From NCBI GenBank assembly GCA_902783535.1, contig CACZRJ010000089.1:1-12354 (forward strand): 12,354 nucleotides of DNA, given 5' to 3'. This DNA is from an uncultured Ruminococcus sp. (GTDB lineage Bacteria > Bacillota > Clostridia > Oscillospirales > CAG-382). The position numbers and the translations under genes were made by a program. The notes below the pieces were generated by a model. The model had not been told where the DNA came from. It did no database searches and saw only the letters and a list, made by a program, of their open reading frames with translations. This document shows, in pieces, positions 1 to 6,453 of this stretch. How positions within the stretch are numbered: position 1 is the stretch's first letter; the number at the start of each line of letters is the position of its first letter.

Positions 1-68
1 GAATATTCGTAAAGATAGCAGAGCGCCTGCTCCCTGGACTGTCTGCGTGTGAAAGTGTTTTTTGCCAT
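1..68 (-). CDS. nusB: NusB transcription antitermination factor, N-terminal fragment
   Basis: Only the first 22 codons are inside the window; the gene continues beyond position 1. The reverse-strand ATG at 68-66 opens a peptide with RRQSREQALCYLYEY, which fits the conserved NusB start (basic RR, then R-E-x-A-L-x-x-L-Y) of the first helix. NusB binds boxA RNA together with NusE (ribosomal protein S10) and takes part in antitermination of rRNA operons. A Shine-Dalgarno GAGGGA lies about 6 nt upstream (reverse strand, 74-79), and a near-consensus promoter sits just beyond it, so this is a true gene start. Nothing can be said about the rest of the protein. The identification rests on a short but characteristic stretch; another RNA-binding protein starting the same way is unlikely but possible. 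Confidence 0.8.
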   Translation of the reverse strand, partial: MAKNTFTRRQSREQALCYLYEY

Positions 69-101
69 GGCTGTCCCTCGTGCTTCTGATATATCCTCTT
101 T

Positions 102-130
102 ATTATATCCGCGCAGGCTGAAATTGTCAA
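102..130 (-). promoter_or_regulatory. Sigma-A/sigma-70 promoter of nusB
   Basis: On the reverse strand, TTGACA (130-125) and TATAAT (107-102) are both exact consensus hexamers separated by 17 nt. Transcription should begin near position 95, giving a leader of about 27 nt before the nusB ATG at 68. It lies downstream of the lipid-kinase terminator, so nusB has its own strong start rather than depending on read-through. Confidence 0.9.
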
Positions 131-190
131 CTGGAAAACACGGCAACATCCGTTCCGGGTCTGCGTTCGTCCGGCCGGACTTTCACGCGG

Positions 191-226
191 GAGAAAAAAC
201 AGAAGGCCGCTCCGTTCGGAGCGGCC
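191..226 (-). terminator. Intrinsic terminator of the lipid kinase gene
   Basis: Perfect 9-bp stem GGCCGCTCC / GGAGCGGCC (205-213 with 218-226) with a 4-nt loop. Read on the reverse strand, the stem is followed by TTCTG and then six Ts (199-194), the normal shape of a rho-independent terminator. It begins 22 nt after the kinase stop codon and separates that gene from the nusB promoter. Confidence 0.9.
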
Positions 227-247
227 GGGATGGCGTATGTGAGCGGG

Positions 248-1177
248 TCATTCCGGAAGGATCAGCATCAAGGTGGACGGCAGGACTTCCATCAGCGGAT
301 TCTTCATCAGAACGTCTTCTCCGTCCAGATTCATCGGAATCGCGTTTTCGGACAGGATCTGGATCGAGCGGACCGTCTTATGGATCATACGTCCTTCCAG
401 ATCTTCGAAATACTCGCCCTTGCGGTATTTTCCGACGATGCGGACGAAATCGGCGCGTCCGATTTTTTCGATGATGATCATGTTGAGCAGGCCGTCGTCG
501 ATCTTGCTTTTCGGCGAGGCCTTGAATCCTCCGCCGTAATGCGATCCGTTTGCGCCGATGACGAAAAGATACTCGTCCTTTAATTCTTCGCCGACCGGCT
601 TGCCGTCCGCGAGGACTTTGTATCTGTGGCCGAGTTTGGAAAACAGCTGCTTTACGACCGCGGCCTTGTATGCGGCGCTTCCTCCCATCAAAGGATAGTT
701 CTTGATTTTCGTCATCGCGCGGGAAACGTCGGCGTCAAAGCCGGCGGAGGCGATGTTGACGCATACGGTTTCATGATCCATGTCGTCCGTCAGTCTGATC
801 AGGTCGCACGGGACGATCCGGCCTTTTGACATTGCGGGAATGGAACGGAACTTGGATTCCGGGATCCCGAAATATTTCACGAAGTCATTTCCGCTTCCGG
901 TCGGTACGGGGCCGACGGCGACGCGCGGATTGCGGGCGCGGTAAACGCCTTCGACGACCTCATGCAGCGTGCCGTCCCCGCCGCATGCGTATACTCTGAC
1001 GGGATGCGGGGCGTCTTTCAGCCGTTCCTCGAGAAACTTGGTCGCATCTCCCGGGCATGAAGTCGTGTAGATTTCCACCTTTCCGTCGGTTTTGACATTC
1101 ATGGCGGCTTTTTTGATCGGTTCGGTGCGGTCTTCCTTTCCGGCCGCGGGATTCACAACGAAAATGTGGTCTGTCAT
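248..1177 (-). CDS. Diacylglycerol kinase family lipid kinase (YegS/BmrU-like)
   Basis: 309-aa protein of the DAGK_cat lipid-kinase family, which uses ATP to phosphorylate diacylglycerol or a related lipid at the inner face of the membrane. Visible motifs: NPAAGK at 9-14; the nucleotide-binding GGDGTLHE at 66-73; PTGSGNDF at 92-99; the NIASAGFDADV segment; a GGGFKASP...DDGLL block; and the C-terminal DGE at 285-287 that in this family includes the catalytic acidic residue. The length is normal (about 290-330). The frame is open to 1342, but I chose the ATG at 1177: it starts directly with the conserved beta strand, has GAGGGCAG about 6 nt upstream, and the promoter at 1250-1278 would fall inside the longer version. 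The lipid substrate cannot be told from sequence; a DgkB-type role in recycling diacylglycerol is possible. It is transcribed alone and diverges from the uracil operon. Confidence 0.93.
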   Translation of the reverse strand: MTDHIFVVNPAAGKEDRTEPIKKAAMNVKTDGKVEIYTTSCPGDATKFLEERLKDAPHPVRVYACGGDGTLHEVVEGVYRARNPRVAVGPVPTGSGNDFVKYFGIPESKFRSIPAMSKGRIVPCDLIRLTDDMDHETVCVNIASAGFDADVSRAMTKIKNYPLMGGSAAYKAAVVKQLFSKLGHRYKVLADGKPVGEELKDEYLFVIGANGSHYGGGFKASPKSKIDDGLLNMIIIEKIGRADFVRIVGKYRKGEYFEDLEGRMIHKTVRSIQILSENAIPMNLDGEDVLMKNPLMEVLPSTLMLILPE

Positions 1178-1249
1178 GACACTGCCCTCGTGATTTTTTA
1201 AAAATGAATGATTCGCACGCATGAGAGGTAATCGATGCCTTACGGAAAA

Positions 1250-1278
1250 AGTATAGCCTTTCCGCGCGCAAAAGTCAA
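1250..1278 (-). promoter_or_regulatory. Sigma-A/sigma-70 promoter of the lipid kinase
   Basis: Reverse-strand TTGACT (1278-1273) and TATACT (1255-1250), each one base off consensus, with a 17-nt spacer. The expected start is near 1243, giving a leader of about 66 nt. Its place inside the upstream extension of the kinase reading frame supports the start codon at 1177. Confidence 0.85.
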
Positions 1279-1353
1279 GAGCAAAACGGCTCGCCGCCGA
1301 CAGATTGACGAAGCGGAACACGGGCTGAAAATCTTTCGTCACATTTTACAGGA

Positions 1354-1376
1354 TGAAAATTCAAAAAACATTTTCA
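1354..1376. repeat. AT-rich inverted repeat upstream of the uraA promoter
   Basis: TGAAAAT (1354-1360) and ATTTTCA (1370-1376) form a perfect 7-bp dyad with a 9-nt AT-rich centre. It ends 6 nt before the -35 hexamer at 1383. The position, about -42 to -64 relative to the expected start, suits an activator site or an UP element for RNA polymerase alpha. The sequence is AT-rich, so chance is a real alternative. Confidence 0.45.
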
Positions 1377-1382
1377 AACATC

Positions 1383-1411
1383 TTGACACGTTTTCCCCGC
1401 CGTGCTAAAAT
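1383..1411 (+). promoter_or_regulatory. Sigma-A/sigma-70 promoter of the uraA-upp operon
   Basis: TTGACA (1383-1388), exact consensus, and TAAAAT (1406-1411), one mismatch, with a 17-nt spacer. Expected start near 1418, only a few bases before the Shine-Dalgarno site of the leader ORF. It diverges from the kinase promoter, with 104 bp between the two -35 boxes. No other convincing promoter lies between here and uraA, so the operon should be transcribed through the leader and its terminator. Confidence 0.88.
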
Positions 1412-1439
1412 GACTAAAAATCTGGGAGGTCGTGCGCAG

Positions 1440-1538
1440 ATGGCAAGACTGAAGCAGAAAAAGAATACGGCGGAATTCCGCGGCATGAGCGACGGGATTG
1501 TGTTGTTTTTCTCATCTGCTGACCGGCATATTCGCTGA
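1440..1538 (+). CDS. Putative 32-aa leader peptide of the uracil operon
   Basis: Short ORF from the ATG at 1440 to the TGA at 1536-1538, starting MARLKQKK and ending SSADRHIR. GGGAGG at 1424-1429 lies 10 nt upstream, and transcription should start at about 1418, so the ORF sits at the very 5' end of the mRNA. It contains a U-rich stretch (1498-1512, with five consecutive Ts at 1506-1510) encoding IVLFF. It ends 4 nt before the base of an intrinsic terminator. It resembles no protein I know. The position and layout suggest that translating it controls the terminator, as the pyrBI leader peptide does in enteric bacteria. The frame is also open upstream to 1353, but that part lies before the transcription start. 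Actual translation is inferred only from the Shine-Dalgarno site and the layout. Confidence 0.55.
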   Translation: MARLKQKKNTAEFRGMSDGIVLFFSSADRHIR

Positions 1539-1540
1539 TT

Positions 1541-1564
1541 GACGGGACGAATGCCCCGTTTTTT
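1541..1564 (+). terminator. Leader terminator (candidate attenuator) before uraA
   Basis: ACGGG (1542-1546) pairs with CCCGT (1555-1559), a 5-bp GC-rich stem (6 with a G-U pair) and an 8-nt loop, followed by T1559-T1564. The stem is short, so termination is likely partial, as expected for a regulated attenuator. A competing helix can form: GGCAT (1525-1529) with ATGCC (1551-1555) plus TCG (1532-1534) with CGA (1548-1550). It uses part of the terminator's 3' arm. It lies between the promoter and uraA, so it can only act on the operon itself. Confidence 0.65.
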
Positions 1565-1653
1565 GATTTCAAATCGTTCAGGCGATGCGCGAAGGAGACC
1601 TCCGGATCACTCAGGACAAAAAACGAAAAAAATAAAGTCAGAGAGGTTTGCAG

Positions 1654-3030
1654 ATGAAACTTATCTACGGTATTGATGCGAAGCCCAAATTCGGGCAGCT
1701 CATCGTTTTCGCAATCCAGCAGCTGCTTGCCATCATGGCAGCGACGCTGGTCGTCCCGATCAATGTCAGCGCCGCCGTGGCGGATCTCGGATTGGAAAAT
1801 CCGAACATGAGTCCGGCCGCAGCGCTGGTCGGCGCCGGCGCCGGCACATTGGTCTATGTCCTGTTCACATTGCGCAAGAGTCCCGTTTTCCTGGGCTCGT
1901 CGTTCGCTTTCATTCCTTCGATGATCGCGGCGTTCACCGGAGCGACGACTTCGGTCGCGCTCGGCTATCTCGGACTCGTGATCGGCGCCGCAATGGCCGG
2001 CCTCGTTTATGTCGTCCTTGCGATCATCGTAAAGTTCGCTGGCACGAAATGGATTGACAAACTGATGCCCGCCGTCGTCATCGGCCCGACCGTTTCTATC
2101 ATCGGTCTCGGCCTCGCCGGGTCCGCCGTCGGCCAGCTGCAGTCCGCAAATGCCGGAGGAGACTACCGCATAGCGATCCTCGTCGGCCTGGTAACGCTTG
2201 CCGTGACCATGCTGTTCTCCGTCTACGGAAAGAAATTCGGAAAACTCATCCCGTTCATTCTGGGCATTCTCAGCGGCTATCTGTTCGCGACCGTTCTGAC
2301 TGTGATCGGAAACGTCGCCAACATCGATGCCATCAAGATCATCGATTATTCTGCGTTCACGAATCTTCTGACGGACGGAAAGGTCACGATCAACACCTTC
2401 GTTTCGCTGCCCGATTTCACGTTCCTCAAGGCATTCGGCGCGTTCAACGGCTTGAGCGGCTCCTACATCGCGACCATCGCGACGGCTTACGTTCCGGTCG
2501 CGTTCGTCGTCTTCGCAGAGCATCTCGCGGACCACAAGAACATCTCGTCGATCATTGAAAAAGACCTTCTGAAAGAGCCCGGCCTGCACAGAACGCTTCT
2601 GGGCGACGGCATTGGATCGATCGCCGGTGCGCTGTTCGGCGGCGCTCCGAACACGACCTACGGTGAATCCATCGCCTGTGTCGCCATCACCGGCAACGCT
2701 TCCGTCGCGACGATCATCACTGCGGCGATCCTTGCGATCGCGATCGCGTTCATCAATCCGTTTGTCGCGTTCGTCAATACGATCCCGCTCTGCGTCATGG
2801 GCGGCGTCTGCATGGCGCTGTACGGATTCATCGCGGTTTCCGGTTTGAAGATGGTTCAGAAAGTCGACCTCGGGGACAACAGGAATCTCTTCGTTGTTTC
2901 CGTGATCCTCATTGCCGGCATCGGCGGACTCGCCGTTTCCTTCGGCAGCGTGAACATCACGACGGTTGCCTGCGCGCTGATTCTCGGCGTGCTGACCAAC
3001 CTGATGCTTTCCGGGAAGAAAAACAAATAA
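1654..3030 (+). CDS. uraA: NCS2 family uracil permease
   Basis: 458-aa inner-membrane nucleobase:proton symporter, hydrophobic along most of its length, fitting the 14-segment fold of the family. Substrate-site motifs are visible: FAEHLADH in TM8, where E289 matches E. coli UraA Glu241, and PNTTYGE in TM10, where E338 matches Glu290. The UraA His245 position is Asp (D293), as in the xanthine carriers, so the TM8 site is mixed. The TM10 TYGE motif and the following upp gene favour uracil. I chose the ATG at 1654, with GAGAGG at 1641-1646 and a 7-nt gap; a TTG two codons upstream overlaps the ribosome site too closely. It is cotranscribed with upp (44-nt gap) and probably controlled by the leader terminator. 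Xanthine or mixed specificity is the main alternative. Confidence 0.9.
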   Translation: MKLIYGIDAKPKFGQLIVFAIQQLLAIMAATLVVPINVSAAVADLGLENPNMSPAAALVGAGAGTLVYVLFTLRKSPVFLGSSFAFIPSMIAAFTGATTSVALGYLGLVIGAAMAGLVYVVLAIIVKFAGTKWIDKLMPAVVIGPTVSIIGLGLAGSAVGQLQSANAGGDYRIAILVGLVTLAVTMLFSVYGKKFGKLIPFILGILSGYLFATVLTVIGNVANIDAIKIIDYSAFTNLLTDGKVTINTFVSLPDFTFLKAFGAFNGLSGSYIATIATAYVPVAFVVFAEHLADHKNISSIIEKDLLKEPGLHRTLLGDGIGSIAGALFGGAPNTTYGESIACVAITGNASVATIITAAILAIAIAFINPFVAFVNTIPLCVMGGVCMALYGFIAVSGLKMVQKVDLGDNRNLFVVSVILIAGIGGLAVSFGSVNITTVACALILGVLTNLMLSGKKNK

Positions 3031-3074
3031 ATCAGACAATTATCAAAATCACTATTCGCAAGAAGGGACAGACA

Positions 3075-3704
3075 ATGGGAGAACTTCATGTTATTGATCA
3101 CCCGCTGATTCAGCACAAACTATCACTGATGCGGAACGCAAAAACCGGGTCGAAGGATTTCCGCGAACTTTTGCGTGAAATCGCGATGCTTATGGGGTAC
3201 GAGCTGACGAGAGATCTTCCGCTTCAGGATGTGGAGATCGACACGCCGATCTGCCATATGACGGCGAAACGCCTGGCCGGAAAGAAGCTGGCCATCGTTC
3301 CGATTCTCCGCGCTGGCCTCGGAATGGTGGAAGGACTGCTTTCGCTCATCCCGGCTGCAAAAGTCGGCCACATCGGACTTTACCGCGATCCCGAAACGCA
3401 TCTTCCGGTGGAGTATTATTGCAAGCTTCCGCCCGACATCGGCAACCGCACAGTCATTGTCGTCGATCCCATGCTTGCGACCGGCGGATCCGCTTCCGAT
3501 GCTTTGGACAAACTGAAGGCGCGCGGCGTGACAGACGTCCGGCTGATGTGTCTGGTCGGAGCGCCGGAAGGTATCAGGAAGATTCAGGAAGCGCATCCTG
3601 ATGTCAATATATTCCTTGCCGCCGTGGACGAGCGGCTGAACGAGAAGGCATATATCGTTCCCGGACTCGGAGATGCCGGCGACAGAATCTTCGGCACCAT
3701 CTGA
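3075..3704 (+). CDS. upp: Uracil phosphoribosyltransferase
   Basis: 209-aa cytoplasmic enzyme making UMP from uracil and PRPP, of the usual length for the family. The PRPP-binding loop [12 protein letters not shown] has its acidic residue at D131. The upstream [11 protein letters not shown] segment and the C-terminal [13 protein letters not shown], which in this family binds the uracil base, are intact. The N-terminus ([17 protein letters not shown]) is also typical. An AAGGGA ribosome site lies 6 nt before the ATG. It follows the permease in the same operon, and a strong terminator lies 26 nt after the stop, so import and phosphoribosylation of uracil form one two-gene unit. Confidence 0.98.
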   Translation: MGELHVIDHPLIQHKLSLMRNAKTGSKDFRELLREIAMLMGYELTRDLPLQDVEIDTPICHMTAKRLAGKKLAIVPILRAGLGMVEGLLSLIPAAKVGHIGLYRDPETHLPVEYYCKLPPDIGNRTVIVVDPMLATGGSASDALDKLKARGVTDVRLMCLVGAPEGIRKIQEAHPDVNIFLAAVDERLNEKAYIVPGLGDAGDRIFGTI

Positions 3705-3730
3705 GAAAACGCCAAACAGATATCATTTGA

Positions 3731-3770
3731 CTTTGCGGCCACCCGAAACAGGGCGGCCGCAAAGCTTTTT
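3731..3770 (+). terminator. Intrinsic terminator of the uraA-upp operon
   Basis: CTTTGCGGCC (3731-3740) pairs perfectly with GGCCGCAAAG (3755-3764). After one mismatch, a further CCC/GGG closes a GAAACA loop. Five Ts follow at 3766-3770. It is the strongest terminator in the window and clearly ends the operon. Confidence 0.95.
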
Positions 3771-3787
3771 GAGAGCCGGCGGAAATG

Positions 3788-3823
3788 GGCCGAACGTCAT
3801 GAAAATGCGAACGTTTTTCGGCC
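3788..3823. repeat. Imperfect inverted repeat between upp and the next promoter
   Basis: GGCCGAACGT (3788-3797) pairs with ACGTTTTTCGGCC (3811-3823), leaving a 3-nt bulge of extra Ts. It lies between the upp terminator and the promoter at 3841-3869. No T-run follows, so it is not an obvious terminator. Its role is unknown; it could be a protein-binding site or a leftover hairpin. Confidence 0.35.
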
Positions 3824-3840
3824 AAACTCGGGGCTTTCCC

Positions 3841-3869
3841 TTGATAATTCCGGCAGGGTTTGGTATAAT
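3841..3869 (+). promoter_or_regulatory. Sigma-A/sigma-70 promoter of the FkbM-HI0933-GH13-GH38 gene cluster
   Basis: TTGATA (3841-3846, one base off consensus) and TATAAT (3864-3869, exact) with a 17-nt spacer. Expected start near 3876. I found no comparable promoter before any of the next three genes, so this one probably serves the whole cluster. Confidence 0.87.
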
Positions 3870-3875
3870 TTCAGC

Positions 3876-4059
3876 AGACGGTCGCCCGAAGGCTTTTCAC
3901 TCGAACAGGGTCGCCCGGAATCCGCTGCGGAAAGCCCTCCGTCAATATGGCTTTGACGATTTCGGGCTGAGCGACGATTTTGTCCTGCAGCGGGCCTGAC
4001 CGGCCCGGAAGCGGAAGAATGCCGGGCCGGAAGCATGACTTTTGCGCCGGAGGAGAAAG
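3876..4059 (+). other. Long structured 5' leader of the FkbM cluster
   Basis: About 184 nt of transcribed but apparently untranslated RNA between the promoter and the methyltransferase ATG. CCGGCCCGG (4000-4008) and CCGGGCCGG (4022-4030) form a perfect 9-bp stem ending 18 nt before the Shine-Dalgarno site. CGGGCC (3991-3996) can instead pair with GGCCCG (4002-4007), so the two hairpins exclude each other. GGCTTT (3891-3896) can pair with AAAGCC (3931-3936). GGTCGCCCG occurs twice (3880-3888 and 3909-3917), and GACGATTT twice (3955-3962 and 3973-3980). It matches no riboswitch, T-box, SRP RNA or 6S RNA that I can recognise. With 3705-3875 it makes up the 355-nt gene-free stretch after upp, in which I find no convincing small gene. 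Confidence 0.45.
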
Positions 4060-5151
4060 ATGTGGATTTCAGATGAGAAACCGTCGGCGTTTCTCCGAAA
4101 ACTCGTTCCCTGGGAGACGGCTCTGAAACAATCCGGATTGCCTGTCTTTCTTTACGGAACGGGTGACGGAGCCGACAAGACGATGGACTACCTTCTGTCT
4201 CAAGACGTCCGGATCTCCGGGGTTTTCGTTTCGGACGAGTTCCTGCGCGGTCAGTCATTCCGCGGATATCATGTGCTGTCGGCGGCCGAAGCGGCAAAGC
4301 GCGGGCGAATGGCGGTCATTCTTTGTTTCGGACTTCAGGGCCGGGGTGTTTTTGAGGCCCTGGACCGGCTAGCCGAGAAACATCTTGTGATCGTCCCGTC
4401 CTGCTCGGTTTGCGGCAGGGACTTCCGGAACATGGATGCGCTGATCGGATCTTCCGGAACACTGGACCGGATCGACGCGTGGCTTGCGGACGACCTTTCG
4501 CGCGAACTTTTCCGCAAGGTCCTTCGGTGGAAGGTCACCGGGGATCACAGATGGCTCGAAACGGACGCCGGGTCCGACAGATGTCCGGAGGCATACTATG
4601 CCCACGGCCGGACGCATATCGACGTCGGTGCGTATGACGGGGATACGGTCGTCTCGTATCTGGAAGCCAATCCGTCCGTGGAGCGGATCATGGCGTTCGA
4701 ACCGGACGACGGTAATTACCGGAAGCTGGCGGCAAAAGCGGAACCCGGCAGGGTCGACTGCTATCACGCCGCCTGCGCGGACAGAAACGGATCGGCCGGA
4801 TTTCGGGGAAAACACGGGCGGGGAAGCGCGGCGCGCGGATCGGAAGGGAACACGGTTCCGGTCTGGAAACTTGACACGTTTACGGGGCACGCCAGACTCG
4901 GCGAAAAAGGCATCGATATCGGCAGTATGAAAATCGACGCCGAAGGTATGGACAAGGAAGTTTTGTTCGGAGCGGCAAATCTGATCACTGACTGCAGGCC
5001 GGTGATCCGGATTGCGGCATATCACAAAGAGGAGGATCTCACGGAAATCCCCCTGACCCTGAAGAGGCTGATCTACCGGTCCGATCTGTATTTCAGGAAA
5101 AAGCTGTACGTTCCTGCCTGGGACACGGAATATATTCTTGTGCCGTCCTGA
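4060..5151 (+). CDS. FkbM family SAM-dependent methyltransferase
   Basis: 363-aa protein in two parts. The N-terminal part (about 25-180) has a Rossmann-like start, VFLYGTGDGADKTMDYL, seen in many two-domain FkbM proteins of Firmicutes. The C-terminal part (about 180-360) is a Methyltransf_21 domain: the SAM-binding HIDVGAYDGDTV at 186-197, the acidic strand end MAFEPDDGNYRKL, and the family signature MKIDAEGMDKEVLFGA. FkbM-type enzymes usually O-methylate sugars or secondary metabolites; the acceptor here is unknown. The ATG at 4060 has GGAGG 6 nt upstream; an in-frame TTG at 4042 would swallow that site. It is the first gene of the cluster that continues into a flavoprotein and two glycosidases. 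A Gly/Arg-rich stretch near residues 247-263 looks like a loop insertion. There is no signal peptide or membrane segment. Confidence 0.85.
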   Translation: MWISDEKPSAFLRKLVPWETALKQSGLPVFLYGTGDGADKTMDYLLSQDVRISGVFVSDEFLRGQSFRGYHVLSAAEAAKRGRMAVILCFGLQGRGVFEALDRLAEKHLVIVPSCSVCGRDFRNMDALIGSSGTLDRIDAWLADDLSRELFRKVLRWKVTGDHRWLETDAGSDRCPEAYYAHGRTHIDVGAYDGDTVVSYLEANPSVERIMAFEPDDGNYRKLAAKAEPGRVDCYHAACADRNGSAGFRGKHGRGSAARGSEGNTVPVWKLDTFTGHARLGEKGIDIGSMKIDAEGMDKEVLFGAANLITDCRPVIRIAAYHKEEDLTEIPLTLKRLIYRSDLYFRKKLYVPAWDTEYILVPS

Positions 5152-5186
5152 AGGCGGAAAAGATCCGAGAAAGCGTGGTGATCGAC

Positions 5187-6452
5187 ATGTCCGGCGGAAA
5201 AGAAGTTCTTGTCATCGGCGGCGGAGCTTCCGGATTGATGGCTGCCTGCGCAGCCGCGGAGAAGGGCGCGTCCGTTCTGCTGATTGAGCGGAATCCTTTC
5301 TGCGGAAAAAAACTGAATATTACCGGAAAAGGGAGAGGGAATCTGACCAATGCGTGCGAATTGGACGAGTTTCTCTCAAACGTTCCGGTGAACGGCAGAT
5401 TCCTTTACCGCGCGCTGACGGATTTCTCTCCGGAGGACGCGGTCCGGTTTTTCAATTCCCGCGGCGTCCCGACGAAAACCGAGCGCGGAAACCGCGTGTT
5501 TCCCGTCAGCGACAGGGCGAGAGACTTGACGGACTGCCTGGTGCGTACGGCGAAATCACTCGGCGTTTCTATCCGGGAGGATACTTGTGTGCGGCTGACC
5601 GTATCGGACGGAAAGATCACCGGCGCGGAATGCAGCTCCGGCAAAGTCCGGAAGGCGGACGCAATCGTTCTCTGCACCGGCGGATGCTCCTACCCGCAGA
5701 CCGGATCAGACGGAAGCGGCTATCGGCTGGCGGCTGACGTCGGCCACACGGTCGTTCCGCCGAAGCCTTCTCTGGTTCCGCTGACCTCTCGGGAAGCTTT
5801 CTGCAGAGAATGTATGGGTCTTTCCCTGAAAAACGTCGGATTGAGATTCACGGCGGCCGGGAAAGACGGGAAAGAGGTCGAACTCTATTCCGAAATGGGA
5901 GAAATGCTCTTCACGCATTTCGGGTGCAGCGGCCCGGTCATTCTTTCCGCTTCCGCGCACCTCAGAACGGGCTTTCCCGTTACGATGCACCTGGATCTGA
6001 AGCCGGCGCTGGACGAGCAGAAACTGGATGCCAGACTGCTGCGGGAGTTCTCGGCCCGGCCGAATCAGGACCTGCAGAACTGCATGGGGTCGCTTCTCCC
6101 TTCCAAAATGATCGTTCCTTTTTTGAAAAAGGCCGGTCTGGACGGGCGGAAGAAAGTGCATGACATCACAAAAGAAGAACGAAGAAAGCTGCTGCTCGGA
6201 TTGAAAAACTGCGAGATCCTGATCAGCGGAACGCGGCCGATCGCGGAGGCAATCGTGACGAGCGGGGGCGTATCGGTCAAGGAGGTCTCTCCGAAAACGA
6301 TGGAATCAAAATGCGTCAGAGGGCTGTTCTTCGCCGGGGAACTTCTTGACGTCGACGCGTATACCGGCGGATTCAATCTGCAGATCGCGTTCGCGACCGG
6401 GCGGCTGGCCGGCTCGTCCGCGGCGGAATCACTGGTCGAAGGAGAAAACTGA
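5187..6452 (+). CDS. NAD(P)/FAD-dependent oxidoreductase, HI0933/YhiN family
   Basis: 421-aa flavoprotein. The N-terminal dinucleotide fold for FAD reads VLVIGGGASGLMAA (GGGASG at 11-16), with the ribose-binding acid at E34. The family block GKKLNITGKGRGNLTN follows, then VLCTGGCSYPQTGSDGSG. The C-terminal GELLDVDAYTGGFNLQIAFATG is diagnostic of HI0933-like proteins. The physiological reaction of this widespread family is not established. The start is uncertain: GTG codons at 5175 and 5178 and the ATG at 5187 are all in frame, and none has a good Shine-Dalgarno site (only GAGAAAG at 5168-5174). I favour ATG because the conserved strand follows at once. The gap to the methyltransferase is 35 nt, and its stop is one base from the GH13 start, so it is cotranscribed; coupling by re-initiation is plausible. 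Confidence 0.9.
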   Translation: MSGGKEVLVIGGGASGLMAACAAAEKGASVLLIERNPFCGKKLNITGKGRGNLTNACELDEFLSNVPVNGRFLYRALTDFSPEDAVRFFNSRGVPTKTERGNRVFPVSDRARDLTDCLVRTAKSLGVSIREDTCVRLTVSDGKITGAECSSGKVRKADAIVLCTGGCSYPQTGSDGSGYRLAADVGHTVVPPKPSLVPLTSREAFCRECMGLSLKNVGLRFTAAGKDGKEVELYSEMGEMLFTHFGCSGPVILSASAHLRTGFPVTMHLDLKPALDEQKLDARLLREFSARPNQDLQNCMGSLLPSKMIVPFLKKAGLDGRKKVHDITKEERRKLLLGLKNCEILISGTRPIAEAIVTSGGVSVKEVSPKTMESKCVRGLFFAGELLDVDAYTGGFNLQIAFATGRLAGSSAAESLVEGEN

Positions 6453-6453
6453 C

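Noticed and set aside
49..583. Plus-strand open frames opposite nusB and the lipid kinase
   Set aside because: They overlap two well-supported minus-strand genes, a terminator and a promoter, and encode low-complexity sequence without motifs.
1178..1342. 55-codon N-terminal extension of the lipid kinase
   Set aside because: A good promoter lies within it, the added residues show no conservation pattern, and the ATG at 1177 has a proper ribosome site.
1353..1439. Upstream extension of the uraA leader ORF
   Set aside because: It spans the promoter hexamers, so most of it would lie before the transcription start; the ATG at 1440 has its own Shine-Dalgarno site.
1412..1653. Purine riboswitch or T-box in the uraA leader
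   Set aside because: None of the conserved purine-riboswitch core segments nor the T-box AGGGUGGAACCGCG element is present.
1414..3039. 541-codon open frame on the minus strand opposite uraA
   Set aside because: It runs antisense to a clear NCS2 permease, its translation is dominated by Asp, Arg and Glu with no recognisable domain, and such frames arise from the codon use of GC-rich membrane-protein genes.
3673..3999. 108-codon open frame across the upp terminator and the cluster promoter
   Set aside because: It begins inside upp, crosses a strong terminator and a promoter, and its product has no recognisable feature.
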